DNA of 64,000 bases from Notamacropus eugenii (Eukaryota; Chordata; Mammalia; Diprotodontia; Macropodidae), in contig NC_092875.1 of assembly GCF_028372415.1 (NCBI RefSeq), positions 194,658,372 through 194,722,371 on the forward strand, in the 5' to 3' direction. The position numbers were made by a program, and so were the translations under genes. The notes beneath the pieces are model-generated. The model saw only the letters and a list, made by a program, of their open reading frames with translations. It searched no databases and was not told the origin of the DNA. The first letter of the stretch is position 1. The number at the start of each line of letters is the position of its first letter. Shown in pieces: positions 54,530-64,000 of this stretch.

Positions 54530-54885
54530 TGGGGAAACAGCATAATACAGAGGAAAGGGCATTGGATTTAAGGTAACATGATCTGGCGGTGTTTTGGTCC
54601 TTTGTAAATGGAATGAAAACCTTTGCAGGCTAGTGATCATCCCTTTGGTATGCTCTTATCTGATACAGATTGAACAAGAGCCATCCTGAAGCAGTTGATA
54701 TTTAGGGTATTTACTTGGTACAAGGGGGACTAGATCACATCCCTGAACCCCCTTCCTACTCCTTCCTTTAATGCTTTTTTCCTCTAATAGATCAGGAACC
54801 AGCTGGAAAGTATTTTAACAAATCCTGGCTCTGACATTTCTTTGGGCAAGTCATGCAGCATTTCTGGGCCTTGGTTTCATAACTA
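54530..54885 (+). mobile_element. THER/MIR-type SINE interrupted by 250-bp unit
   Basis: The left part is 'gcataatacagaggaaagggcattggattt' and the right part (54819-54885) 'caaatcctggctctgacatttctttgggcaagtcatgcagcatttctgggccttgg'. The unit at 54568-54818 lies between. Confidence 0.65.
54568..54818 (+). repeat. 250-bp repeat unit, copy 2
   Basis: Second copy of the unit at 53108, bounded by TTAA on both sides and inserted in a SINE. Confidence 0.8.
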
Positions 54886-54889
54886 GAAT

Positions 54890-55330
54890 TTTAGAGCTGG
54901 AAGGATCCTTAGTGGCTATTGAGTCTAACTCATACCCAAAAGAAATCCCTATCATAACATACTCTACTAGTAGTTGCCCTGCTATCTGACCTCTACCTAT
55001 AGATTTCCAATGAGAGGGAGACTACTACCTCTAAAGGCAGCCCATTCCACTTTTATATAGCTCTAATTATTACAATTTTTCCCCCTTATATCAGGCTACA
55101 GTTTTCATTCCATCTCTAGGACCAAACTGAACAAGAAGCCTAATCCATCTTCCAGTGACAGCCTTTCCTATGCTATGGAGTTGTGTTTCCTTCCCCCACC
55201 TCTATCTTCTTTAAGCTAAACCTCCCCAATTCCTTCAGATGCCCCTCAGGTGACATAGACTCAAAGCTCTTTACCATCCTAATTTCTCTTTTCTGGAGAC
55301 TATCATGTAGCAAATTCTGATTGGCAGAGA
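54890..55330 (-). mobile_element. CR1/L3-clade LINE 3'UTR part
   Basis: The plus strand has the antisense CR1 order: 'gagagggagactactacctctaaaggcagcccattccac', 'agctctaattattac', 'gctaaacctccccaattccttcag', 'aaagctctttaccatcctaatttctcttttctgg'. Confidence 0.7.
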
Positions 55331-55344
55331 AAATGAATTTCCCT

Positions 55345-55412
55345 TTCAGTAAAATGAGGGGATCGGACAAGATGATGTCTAAGGTCACTCCTAATTCAAA
55401 ATCTATGAGACC
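55345..55412 (+). mobile_element. THER/MIR-type SINE 3' scrap
   Basis: 'cagtaaaatgaggggatcggacaagatgatgtctaaggtcactcc'. Confidence 0.55.
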
Positions 55413-56364
55413 ATTTAAGACTGTTTTGTAAAAGTGATAGATCCATTTATCATGAAATTGACGGAGTGTATTTCTCTAAGATATATATGGGTTGTCTAAA
55501 TGTATACTCACACATATATGGCTCAGGGTTGGTTTGGATAATTATCTCTGAAATCTAGCTCTTCCCTCTTCAAAAGAGAATTTAATTTCTTCTTTGAGGG
55601 AAACAGGAGAAGAGCTTGCTTCTTCTCTCAAGTACTCCCATGAAAGGTTTCAGGATAGAATTAAATCTGCCTCCTTAAAAATTGGTAGCATGGGGGTATG
55701 ATTCTTGTTCAGAAAGAAAGTTGCTTCCTTGGTCTCTCTTTAGTGGGAGGGTAACCTTAGCTTCCACCCACAAACATTCCACTAAATGCTGGATAAACAA
55801 GACCACTACAAATAAGAAATAACAAGTAAACCCACCTATCCAAGCAAACAGAAAGCAGAAAAATTATACAGATTAGAATATACCAGAAAATACATAAAAG
55901 TGAATGAACTCTTTATCTGGAAGCCAGATGAGGGCTTGCTCAGAGCAGGAGGGAGGGCCTGATCTCACCCAATGTCTATTCTATCAGTCTCCAGGGAGGT
56001 CAGCTGAAAGTCAGAGCCATGTTGAAGAGCTGGCTTACTTTACCTGTTTCTCTAAGCAAGACAAATTCTAAGTTCTGTAACATCTCTCTCCGAAGAATCT
56101 CTGCTACCAACTCCATTACAAAGGTTCCCATCATTGCTTTGGCATGATCTCTACCAATCAGAAGTCACATCTCCTTCCACATATGCTGCAGTATGTAAAA
56201 CACATGGCTGGAAGTCTGGTTAAACTGAAAATCGTGCCAGTAAGTCTCAAATGTGTAAAATTCTCTAGGCATAGTTGATGGAGACACTAAGAAATATGGT
56301 GCTCTTCTGCAGTTGTGCAGAAAACAGTCAAGTCAGCACTGGGACTTGAAGGGCATAGTAACTT
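55413..56364. other. Intergenic, nothing recognised
   Basis: No supported gene or repeat. Confidence 0.5.
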
Positions 56365-56600
56365 AGAAGTATAGGTTCACAGATTTGTAGCTGGATGGGA
56401 CATTTGACATCTGGTCTGATCTCATTTTATAGATGGGGAAGAGGCCCAGAGAAGTGAAATGACTTGCTCAAGGTGGCAACATCAGGGTTTCACATTTCTA
56501 TAGCACTGAAAATATTTTCTTCATAACTGCTCAGTGAGATAGGTAAGGTATTGATATTATTTCCATTTTATGGATGAAGAAAATGAGGTTTGGAGCCTTG
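56365..56600 (+). mobile_element. MIR-like fragments
   Basis: 'gatttgtagctggatgggac...atctcattttatagatggggaagaggcccagagaagtgaaatgacttgctc', then 'tttctatagcactgaaaat...ttccattttatggatgaagaaaatgagg'. Confidence 0.6.
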
Positions 56601-56984
56601 TTTGAATTTAGTATTGGTAACTGAAAACTCTTGGACATGAGAAGGGCATCTCTCCACCAATGTCTGTAATGCCTGACGTTGTCAGGAACCCAAACACAAG
56701 GGTAGTCCTGGAGAGTGGAAGTATTTTGCCTGATTCTGAATTAGAGCAGTACTCTCAGGAAAATTGTTTCTCCTGAGAATGGGGAGTCATTCTAGAATGT
56801 TTTTCATTCCAGTGATGAAATGGGATCCAATGACAAAGAATGGTAAAGAAAAAGCAATGCCTGAGGACAAAGCTATCACCAGAAATACTGACACCTAGGG
56901 CAAATACCACAAAATACATAATGGGCAAGAAATTAGAAGAGTATACGCAAATCAATATTTCAGACAAATTCAAATGAGGTAAAG
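56601..56984. other. Intergenic, nothing recognised
   Basis: Only short open frames. Confidence 0.5.
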
Positions 56985-57175
56985 CGGCCTTAGACCTTAA
57001 GACACAGAATATTTACTAATTATGTGATCTTGGCTAAGTCACTTAACCATTGCCAGTCCCAGTTTTTTATCTGTAAAACTGGGATAAAAATAGCACTTAC
57101 TTCATAGGGTTGCTGATAGGAATAAATGAGATAACATATGAAATGTGAGTTGTGAACCTTACAGTTCTGTGTAAA
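56985..57175 (+). mobile_element. THER/MIR-type SINE
   Basis: 'ttatgtgatcttggctaagtcacttaacc', 'tttttatctgtaaaactgggataaaaatagcacttacttcatagggttgctg'. Confidence 0.75.
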
Positions 57176-58494
57176 GATTATTATTCTTATTTATTACTAT
57201 ATTAGAATATGAGAGCTTATCATTTAGTACAGAAAAATGATACCTAGAATTGAATATTTAAGTGGATCTGTGATCTTGTTGATGCAAATGTGGTACTTTA
57301 TCTTTGGTACAGATTGCCACCCAACTACGTCTTCTCATCCTGTATTAATTAGTCTTGTTCATGCCCTCTCGTTAATGCTCCATATTGGATCTACTTAAAA
57401 TACTGGAGGTATTTCTTTAGGTCTTTTTATGTGTCATGGGTACCTAGATAAGCCTTAGGCTGCCCCTTGCTTTCCCTGATCCACTGGCCCACCTTCTTTT
57501 CTGAATCTCATTTCTTGAATATCTTTTTAGAGCACCTTTTGCATGCAAGTCATCATGGAAACATTAGTATGGGAGAAAAGAGCCCTGGATTTGGAAATAT
57601 AAGACGGGTTAGAATTCTGGGTTTTTCACTAATGAGCTACATCACTCTTTTCTCTTTCCATTTTGGGCCCACCTCGCTGTTCATGCACAGCGCCTTTTCC
57701 CCACCCCCATGTTCATGTCCAAGATGTCTGTACTACTGGAATACCTCAATGAGCTGCCTATCTAACTGCATTTCATAATGTGACCAATAGGTATTCTTCA
57801 TACATTTTTAGGCTAATCTCTTGGATCTGAGATATTTCACCACTTTGGTTTTTATTGTCAATAATAATGTCTTAATTTTAAAATATTTTTAAATTAAATT
57901 AATTTTTAAAATATATATGCCATAAAAAAAATTTGACTGTAGTATGACCAAGATCTTAAGAAGCTTAATTCTGGTGCTTAGGTCTAGTTGTCCCCATCCC
58001 CCTTTCCCAGTCTTCCTTTTTATTTAAGGTTACTTTTGCAACATTGGTATTGACATGGAAAATAATTTTGTGTTTTTTTTTAATTTGAGTTTAATCCAAT
58101 TTTGGCTGGTCGTATGGCAAAATCTCTGTGATTTTTCATTTCCTTCTAAAATGTATTTGTTGTTTTTATTATCTACAATTCTTACTGCTCCAGAAACTTC
58201 TTCTGGGCCAAATGTATTTTCTTATGGCACAAAATGTGTGTGACATATATGCATAGTAACTTTACTGAAAATTTACAGACATTTGCTACACTTTAAGGGC
58301 AGCATTTTCCAAGTACTCTTAATATATATTGACAGAATCCATAAATACTGGTTTGGGATTAAGATAGAAGGAGCTTTGACAAAACTCTTAAATGTGAATT
58401 CATAAAGATTTAAATAGATAGAATTTCAGTGAGGAAAAAATGGGGGAGCTGTCCAAAGACAAAGATGTTTTACAGGGTATTTCCATCCATATGA
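57176..58494. other. Intergenic, AT-rich core
   Basis: 57850-57920 is nearly pure A/T. No gene or repeat recognised. Confidence 0.5.
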
Positions 58495-58615
58495 GCATGG
58501 TAGATAGAGCTAGCCTCAAAGCTAGAAAGGCCTGGGCCCAAGTATTGCCTCTGACACATGCTAACTGTTTGACCCCTTGGCAAATCACTTACCCTCTAGA
58601 CTCTGGGAAGTTTTT
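58495..58615 (+). mobile_element. Old SINE (THER/MIR type)
   Basis: 'gcatggtagatagagctagcctcaaagc', 'ccaagtattgcctctgacac', 'gcaaatcacttaccctctag'. Confidence 0.5.
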
Positions 58616-58681
58616 GATGAATTTAAGTTGGAGAGAAGGTGATGACTTGTATTAATTGAGTTTCATCATCGAGGAGTTCCC

Positions 58682-58785
58682 TAGACTTCTTAAACTTTTT
58701 TCACTCATGACCCCTACCAATACTTCTGAAACTGTGGGTTGCTACCCCATATGGGTTCATGACCCACAAGTCCTATACTAAGGAC
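58682..58785. mobile_element. hAT-type element fragment
   Basis: 'cttcttaaacttttttcactcatgacccc...gtgggttgctaccccatatgggttcatgaccca' fits the well-known hAT repeat family with 'ctcgtgacccc / gggtcgcgaccc' ends. Confidence 0.5.
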
Positions 58786-59284
58786 CTAGACCAATGAATT
58801 TACAGCTGTAGTCTCTATCCCTATTCTTTTTCATTCGGATACAAGTTGATCTGGATGACCCCTGAGGTCCCTTCAAACTCTGAGATTCTAAGAGTCAAGG
58901 GAGGGGCAAAGAAATACTGGAGAGGAAAAAAATAATTGTTTAATTCTTACTAAAAAAATCACTGCATTTAATAGTTTTTGGATGCATGACAAAATTTGCC
59001 ATTTAATGTTTTATTGAGGAAAATGTCAGTACAATAAATATTTTCCCTATGAATTCCAATTTACATTGCAGAACAGTAGGGTTCCAGAAAATACCGTTTG
59101 GGAAATAGTGTCAGTGAATGCCCTGGAGAATTCTGAAAGCAAATATGCATTTTCTTCCTTCTCTCCTTATCCATTGCTCAAGAATTTATTATATTAGAAA
59201 ACTAGTGAGGAGGAGGAGGAAGAAATCTACCACAGATGTTCATTATTCCAGGATCCTAATACAGTATTTGTCAAGTCAAGAAGA

Positions 59285-59525
59285 AAGTATGGTGGAGTGG
59301 AATTTGCACTGGACTTGGGACTTGGAGACAAGATCAATTGTTTCCTTGCTCTTTTGCTGCAACTAAAGTAGATGGTTAGACAACTTAGAGCACTAGAACA
59401 TCTCTTTGCCTCACTGTCTCTCCCCCCACCCCTGTCTCTCTTTGTCTCTGTCTCTCTTTCTTTTTTGTAAAAATGAGGGGACTGAATCAGTTACCTTTTA
59501 GAGTTCTTTCTAGTTCTAAAATTAT
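59285..59525 (+). mobile_element. THER/MIR-type SINE with pyrimidine tract
   Basis: 'tggtggagtggaatttgcactggacttgg' and 'gtaaaaatgaggggactgaatcagttacc' with a T/C-rich 'ctctccccccacccctgtctctctttgtctc' stretch between. Confidence 0.5.
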
Positions 59526-59564
59526 TTTCCCTGGACATCATAGCCATCTGTCTAACAAAACCTC

Positions 59565-59700
59565 TTCCTGTTCACTGCTCTCTAGCCAAACTGTCTTTTT
59601 CTCTCTTTGTCACACATAGACACTCCATCTTTTCTCTGTATGCCTTTTCTTTGGCTCTACTCCATGCCTGGAATTAGTTTCTTCTTTACCTATTGATGTC
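59565..59700 (+). mobile_element. L2 fragment
   Basis: 'ctgttcactgctctctagccaaactg', 'tatgccttttctttggctctactccatgcctggaatt'. Confidence 0.6.
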
Positions 59701-60630
59701 CAGGCTTGTACTGGAGCCAGCACTAATTGACTTTGGCAAGCCTGTTGTTAAATTTTCAAGTTTGAGCATATACATCTAGATTAGATTGCTACTGATTAGT
59801 AATCGGTAATCATAACAAATAAAGGCTTGATTTATTGTTTTGTTGATTGTCTAGACTTAAAAATGTGTTAATAATGTAGCTTATACTTGTATATATATTT
59901 TTGGTTTGGTTTTATTTTCAAAAAATCTGTAAACATTTACCAGGACACCTCTCTCTTGTTTTTCAAACATTGCTTAAGCTAAGCAGGGGTTCAGTTGAAG
60001 GCTAAGGAAATTAAGTCATTGCCAACCTGAAGACCTCGTAACTGTAGGATGATGATGATGACGATGATGATGATTGGCATTCCTATAGTGGTTTAGGGTT
60101 TATAAAGTGCTTTATATCAATTATCACATTTGAGTCTCACAATACCCCTGATTAAGAGACCTTAGAGTTCTAATTATATGTCTATTTAAATTGGTTTATC
60201 TTGCTTCCATAGCTAAATTAAAAACTCTTTGAGGACAATCAATGATCATGTTATATTAGGACAGCTGGGGGCACAGTGGATAGAATGCCAGGCCCAGAGT
60301 CAGGAAGGCCTGAGTTCAAATCCAGCTTCTGATTATCTCTTACTAGATGTGTGACCTTGGGCAAGTCACTTAAGACACTGCCTCAATTTCCTCATCTGTA
60401 AAATAAGCTTGAGAGGGAAATGGCAAACCATTCAAGTATCTCTGCCAAGAAAATCCCAAACAGCATGTTGAAGAGTCAGCTACAACTAAGCAACAACAAC
60501 AACAACAAAATGTTATGTATCCTTCTTTAGTGTCCTCCTGTGCTCAGTCTGCAGTCTGTGCTCAATGATTATTTCTTGAACAGTTGGATCAAGATACCTC
60601 CATTTATATAGCTTATTTCTACCTGAGGTC
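59701..60630 (+). mobile_element. hAT-like element (copy D) plus colinear MIR/L2-like tail
   Basis: 59701-59954 is the hAT-like part (CAGGCTTGTACTGG ... CCAGGACACCTCTC). The tail to about 60630 matches the tail of copy B in order ('gtttataaagtgctttatatcaattatc', 'tttgaggacaat', 'gtgctcaatgattatttcttgaa'), with a GAT-repeat (60049-60076) and a younger SINE inserted. Confidence 0.6.
60258..60510 (+). mobile_element. MAR1-type SINE
   Basis: 'ggacagctgggggcacagtggatagaatgccagg' to 'aagagtcagctacaactaagcaacaacaac'. It is flanked by 'atgttata' (about 60247) and 'atgttatg' (about 60509), a short target duplication. Confidence 0.85.
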
Positions 60631-60659
60631 TGGGACTGTAAGTTGATGATGCTGACGAT

Positions 60660-60760
60660 AGTGATGACGGCAACAATTAATAACTGACATTTGTATAGCA
60701 CGTTAAGGTTTGAAAGTGTTTTGTATAAATGCTTACTCCTCCCCTTTACATCCATTATAT
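60660..60760 (+). mobile_element. MIR scrap
   Basis: 'aataactgacatttgtatagcacgttaaggtttgaaagtg...catccattatatcatctgg'. Confidence 0.55.
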
Positions 60761-60814
60761 CATCTGGGTTTTATCACCTTTGAGCCTACACCTCATGAAA
60801 TCCTTTTTTGGTTT

Positions 60815-61105
60815 TGTTTTTTGCTTCCAAACACAACTCAGGCACCAGCTTCTTCATAAAACTTAGCTATTAGTGGCCTCCCTCTCAGACTACTTTGTAT
60901 TTCAGTTCTTTACCTTTATTCTTTTTATTTATTCTGTCTACAGGTACAGACACATACACATATAAAGAGATATGTCCTCCTTGTCTGCTCCATTAAACTA
61001 TAAGGCTCTTGGGGAATAGGATTTGTGTACTTATTGTTTTTGTATCCCTAGCCCCTCTCATAGTGTCTGGCACATAGTGGGAACTTAATAAATGCTCATT
61101 GACTG
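60815..61105 (+). mobile_element. L2 3' end
   Basis: 'ttcttcataaaacttagc', 'ttaaactataaggctcttggggaatagga', 'catagtgtctggcacatagtgggaacttaataaatgctcattgactgattga'. Confidence 0.8.
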
Positions 61106-61179
61106 ATTGACCTGACTTTTATAGAAAGGATTGTAGTATCATACCGTATAAATGGAAAATGTCATCAGACTCATTTTTC

Positions 61180-62690
61180 AGATAAAGAAATTAAATACAT
61201 AAAGGTTAGCAGATCAACAAAGGTCAAGTAATAATTTTAGAGAGAAACATTTTAAACATCACCCATTCACTACAAATTAAATGACAAATATATTTCAGGA
61301 AAAAAATGTTAGACTTACATTTAATGCAAAGCCATTAGCTAGCAAAGTTTATGACTGAGTGTGGTTCCATTGGAGAAATTCAATTAGATGAGTCCACCAG
61401 CTGATGGTAATTAAAGTATATCAAATGTTTCTTATGTTAAGTAAGAATGCAAATTTCAAAGTGTGTTTAAAGAAATGTTTGAGATTAGATGTTGGCAGAT
61501 CATAAAATGCATTATAGAGAATGTTGATATTCTGTTTGTAGTCTATAAATATATTGTTAGAAATCTTAATTGTTCTTGCTCCTTAATTGAAGTAGCTTTT
61601 TTTACATTAATTATAACACCTAAGCTAAGTGGGTTTTAGTCTATAAATTAGAAAACATTAGTGCACAATTTGGCTTTTATAGAATAGATGGAATATGGAT
61701 TTATTTTGAATATACATATTGGATAAAGTTTAAACAACAGTTTTTTTTCAATTCACTCAAATTATAGGATTGACTTTCATTTTATCAGATTCACCTTGTA
61801 GAGCATTTTGTAAAATATTTTCCGTCCTGTCCTCATGCAGATAAAAATCTCTAATTCAGCTTCAACATTGTCTATTTATTGACCATCACATTAAAGTTAG
61901 CTTACTTTCATTTCCCACATGTAAATATTTTAAGTGCAGTAAATACTTTTTAAGTACAGTAAGTACTGTATAATTACAGAATAAAATAAACCGAGATGAC
62001 CTATGGATTTAAAAAGACATGATGTCATTTATTTTATAATTTACTTCTTTGACATTGCAAACTCCAGATATGCACTACTAAAAATTCAGAAAAATCCTTT
62101 TATTTAAGTGAGAAACTAGAGGGGAGATTATAATTAAGAAAATTACTAAAGTAAGTTTTCACCATTTATTTATATATGTGTATATATATGTGTACATACA
62201 TATATATACATACACACACATACTTGGGCAATATGTTAGCTTGGAACTAATCAAGATTATATTTGAAAATATATTGTTAATATTTAAGAAAAACTAAAAT
62301 TGTAAAAAGTTCTTAGCAAATAATAATCATACACTAAATCTTCTCTTTATAAAAACTTTTCCCCTACTGATGTTCACCATATTCCACTAGATACACCTTG
62401 GGCTATAGCTATGAGTCATTACTTTAAATTGCCTTGGTTTATTAGATGAAATCCAAAATAGCTTCTGTGCCTATCTGGCAAGAATTGCATTTACTTAATG
62501 AACACAGAGGTACCTACAAGAGATTAATGGGACTTTGATAAAGGGGTAGTTTAATTGGTGAAATAGCATATCTGGATTTCAGTAGGAAAAAGAGATGAAG
62601 TAATACACATATGTGAATTATATTTAATATTATTATAATTTTGCTAATTGAAATGCTTTGGTCCTCTCACATAAAGAGTAGAAGGAAACA
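61180..62690. promoter_or_regulatory. AT-rich, repeat-free block, candidate conserved non-coding element(s)
   Basis: About 1.5 kb without any recognised transposon, in contrast to its surroundings. It is dense in TAAT/ATTA words (for example 'acattaattataacacc' near 61603) and contains only one microsatellite (62165-62222). No coding signal. Confidence 0.35.
62165..62222. repeat. (TA)n/(CA)n simple repeat
   Basis: Alternating TATATG, TATATA and ACACAC units. Confidence 0.9.
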
Positions 62691-62717
62691 GATGTGCAAT
62701 AAATTACCTGGAAATTT

Positions 62718-62995
62718 CAGTCACTCAGCAAATATTTACAAAGCTCCTATAATGAGTAAGGTATTCTGCTGGGCACTGTGTTAGGTACTAAGGGAGTATA
62801 AAGGAAAAGTGCCTGTCTTTAAGGAGCTTACAGTGCTTTTAAGGGAGAGAGGACATATACATAAAGTAATAGCTAGCAATTCAAAGTAGCACAAGCTAAG
62901 TAAGTAATCAGTGAATAGTACAGACTGTAAAATGGTCCAAGAGCTTAGTGAAGGAAGAAGTTGGGGCTGATCTAATCTATCACAGTGCTCATGTT
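62718..62995 (-). mobile_element. L2 3' part
   Basis: 'ctgggcactgtgttaggtactaaggg', 'gtctttaaggagcttacagtg', 'gaaggaagaagttggggctg'. Confidence 0.7.
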
Positions 62996-63314
62996 TGCAG
63001 AATGATAACGTAGAATGGAGACATATTGTACACAATGCTGTGGAATTCACCTGTAACACAAAGTGAAGATAAAAGATGAAGTAAGATCCCTGCCAGGGTG
63101 CTCAGAACCCAAGACTGGCACAAAGTTTGTCTACCATAAGCAACTTAAGTAGCTGGGTTTTTTTTCCCTCCCACAGAACAGATTTATCCTTTGTATAGCC
63201 TAATATGCCTTTAAAGATTTTTTCTTTTTAGTAGAATAATAATAATAATTCAATTTTGGCTACATATGGCTCTCTAAGAGGCTTGAAGTGCTCAATCGAC
63301 ATTATAACTTGCCT
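62996..63314. other. Intergenic, nothing recognised
   Basis: No supported feature. Confidence 0.5.
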
Positions 63315-63505
63315 TACAAAGTAGATTTAGAGCTAGAAGGGAACTTCAGAGGTCACTGAGTTCAGCCCTCTTATTTTACAGATGAAAACGCCAATATTCA
63401 GAAGTGTTAAGTGATTTGCACTTGGTCACAAAGCTGGTAAGGAGCAAAGGTAGAATTTGAACCCAGGCCTTCCAGACTCTAAATTTAGCATGCTTTCTAC
63501 TACGA
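63315..63505 (+). mobile_element. MIR-like SINE
   Basis: 'gatttagagctagaagggaacttcagaggtcactgag', 'ttattttacagatgaaaacgcc', 'gtcacaaagctggtaagg', 'gaacccaggccttccagactc'. Confidence 0.7.
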
Positions 63506-63699
63506 CTGCTTCTTTTTTCTAAGATGGCACTTTTGCCTTCTTTTTATTTTTCACAGTTAAAAGGAAAAATGAGACACATAAAGGTTAAACTAAATGACTT
63601 CAAAAATGCATGATGTTCTAGCCAACCTCTCCTGTAAATGGTTGGAGGTCTACTTGGGCCCTGTGATTTTTCAACCATACAAAAAGTAAACAAGATGAA

Positions 63700-64000
63700 A
63701 AAACAAAAATGAGAGTGATGGATAGACCTAGTGGATAGACCTCTGCAAGTAGAGTCAAGAAGATTTTAAGTCTGAATCCTCTTTTTGGCACACAGAGTAG
63801 TGTGATCATGGTCAAGTCTTAGTTTCCTGGTGCAATGAAAAGAACATTCACTGGGAAGTCAGGAGACCTGGTTTCAAATGTCACTTCTTATGCTTAGTAA
63901 ACTTGTCAGACCTTAGACAAGTCATTCGTATCTTTGAACCTCAGTTTTTTCACATATAAAAAGAGGGGAACTAGCTGACCTCTGAGGTCCTTCCCAACTC
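63700..64000 (+). mobile_element. Two THER/MIR-type SINEs, second cut by window edge
   Basis: 63700-63830 is a diverged SINE. 63835-64000 reads 'gaaaagaacattcactgggaagtcaggagacctgg...cttagacaagtcattcg...ctctgaggtccttcccaactc', ending at the window border. Confidence 0.65.

Overview
The window is a vertebrate nuclear gene-desert segment with one protein-coding gene, SOX4 (+ strand, single exon, CDS 36839-38269). The dispersed repeats point to a marsupial. There are more than a dozen tRNA-derived SINEs of the MAR1/WSINE type, MIR/THER-like CORE-SINEs, L2 and CR1/L3 fossils, an RTE-tailed SINE and a HAL1 (half-L1) element. I cannot tell an American from an Australian marsupial from this sequence alone. 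The SOX4 call is firm: the N terminus, the HMG box at residues 59-127 and the C-terminal SoxC transactivation tail read as SOX4, with low-complexity Ser/Gly linkers between them.

Layout. 1-28 kb is repeat-rich intergenic DNA with nested insertions. The clearest is at 2.7-6.3 kb: an L2 fossil was hit by a poly(A)-tailed retrocopy, which was in turn hit by an antisense full-length HAL1. A solo LTR at 13.95-14.61 kb interrupts a SINE, and LINE reverse-transcriptase remains lie at 24-25.3 kb. 28.1-28.4 kb holds a 27-bp minisatellite derived from an L2 end. 28.7-30.07 kb is an orphan CpG island about 6-7 kb upstream of SOX4. 30-35.8 kb is the upstream flank, with repeat-poor stretches. 35.86-41.08 kb is the SOX4 unit: CCAAT promoter, 5'UTR with uORFs, CDS, 2.8-kb 3'UTR and a poly(A) signal. 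41.1-47.8 kb is mostly repeat-poor and a candidate regulatory landscape. 47.8-61.1 kb is again packed with old repeats, including a CR1/L3 LINE, hAT-like elements and a duplicated 250-bp unit. 61.2-62.7 kb is an AT-rich, repeat-free block, and 62.7-64 kb is again old repeats.

Nothing here makes a multi-gene system. The biology is one developmental transcription factor in a regulatory desert. The best leads are the orphan CpG island, repeat-free blocks near SOX4, candidate CTCF sites, SOX4 uORFs and miRNA seed matches, and several dissectable transposon nests. Repeat family names rest on recognition of consensus-like motifs by eye, not on a database run. Conservation of non-coding blocks is inferred only from lack of repeats and motif content.
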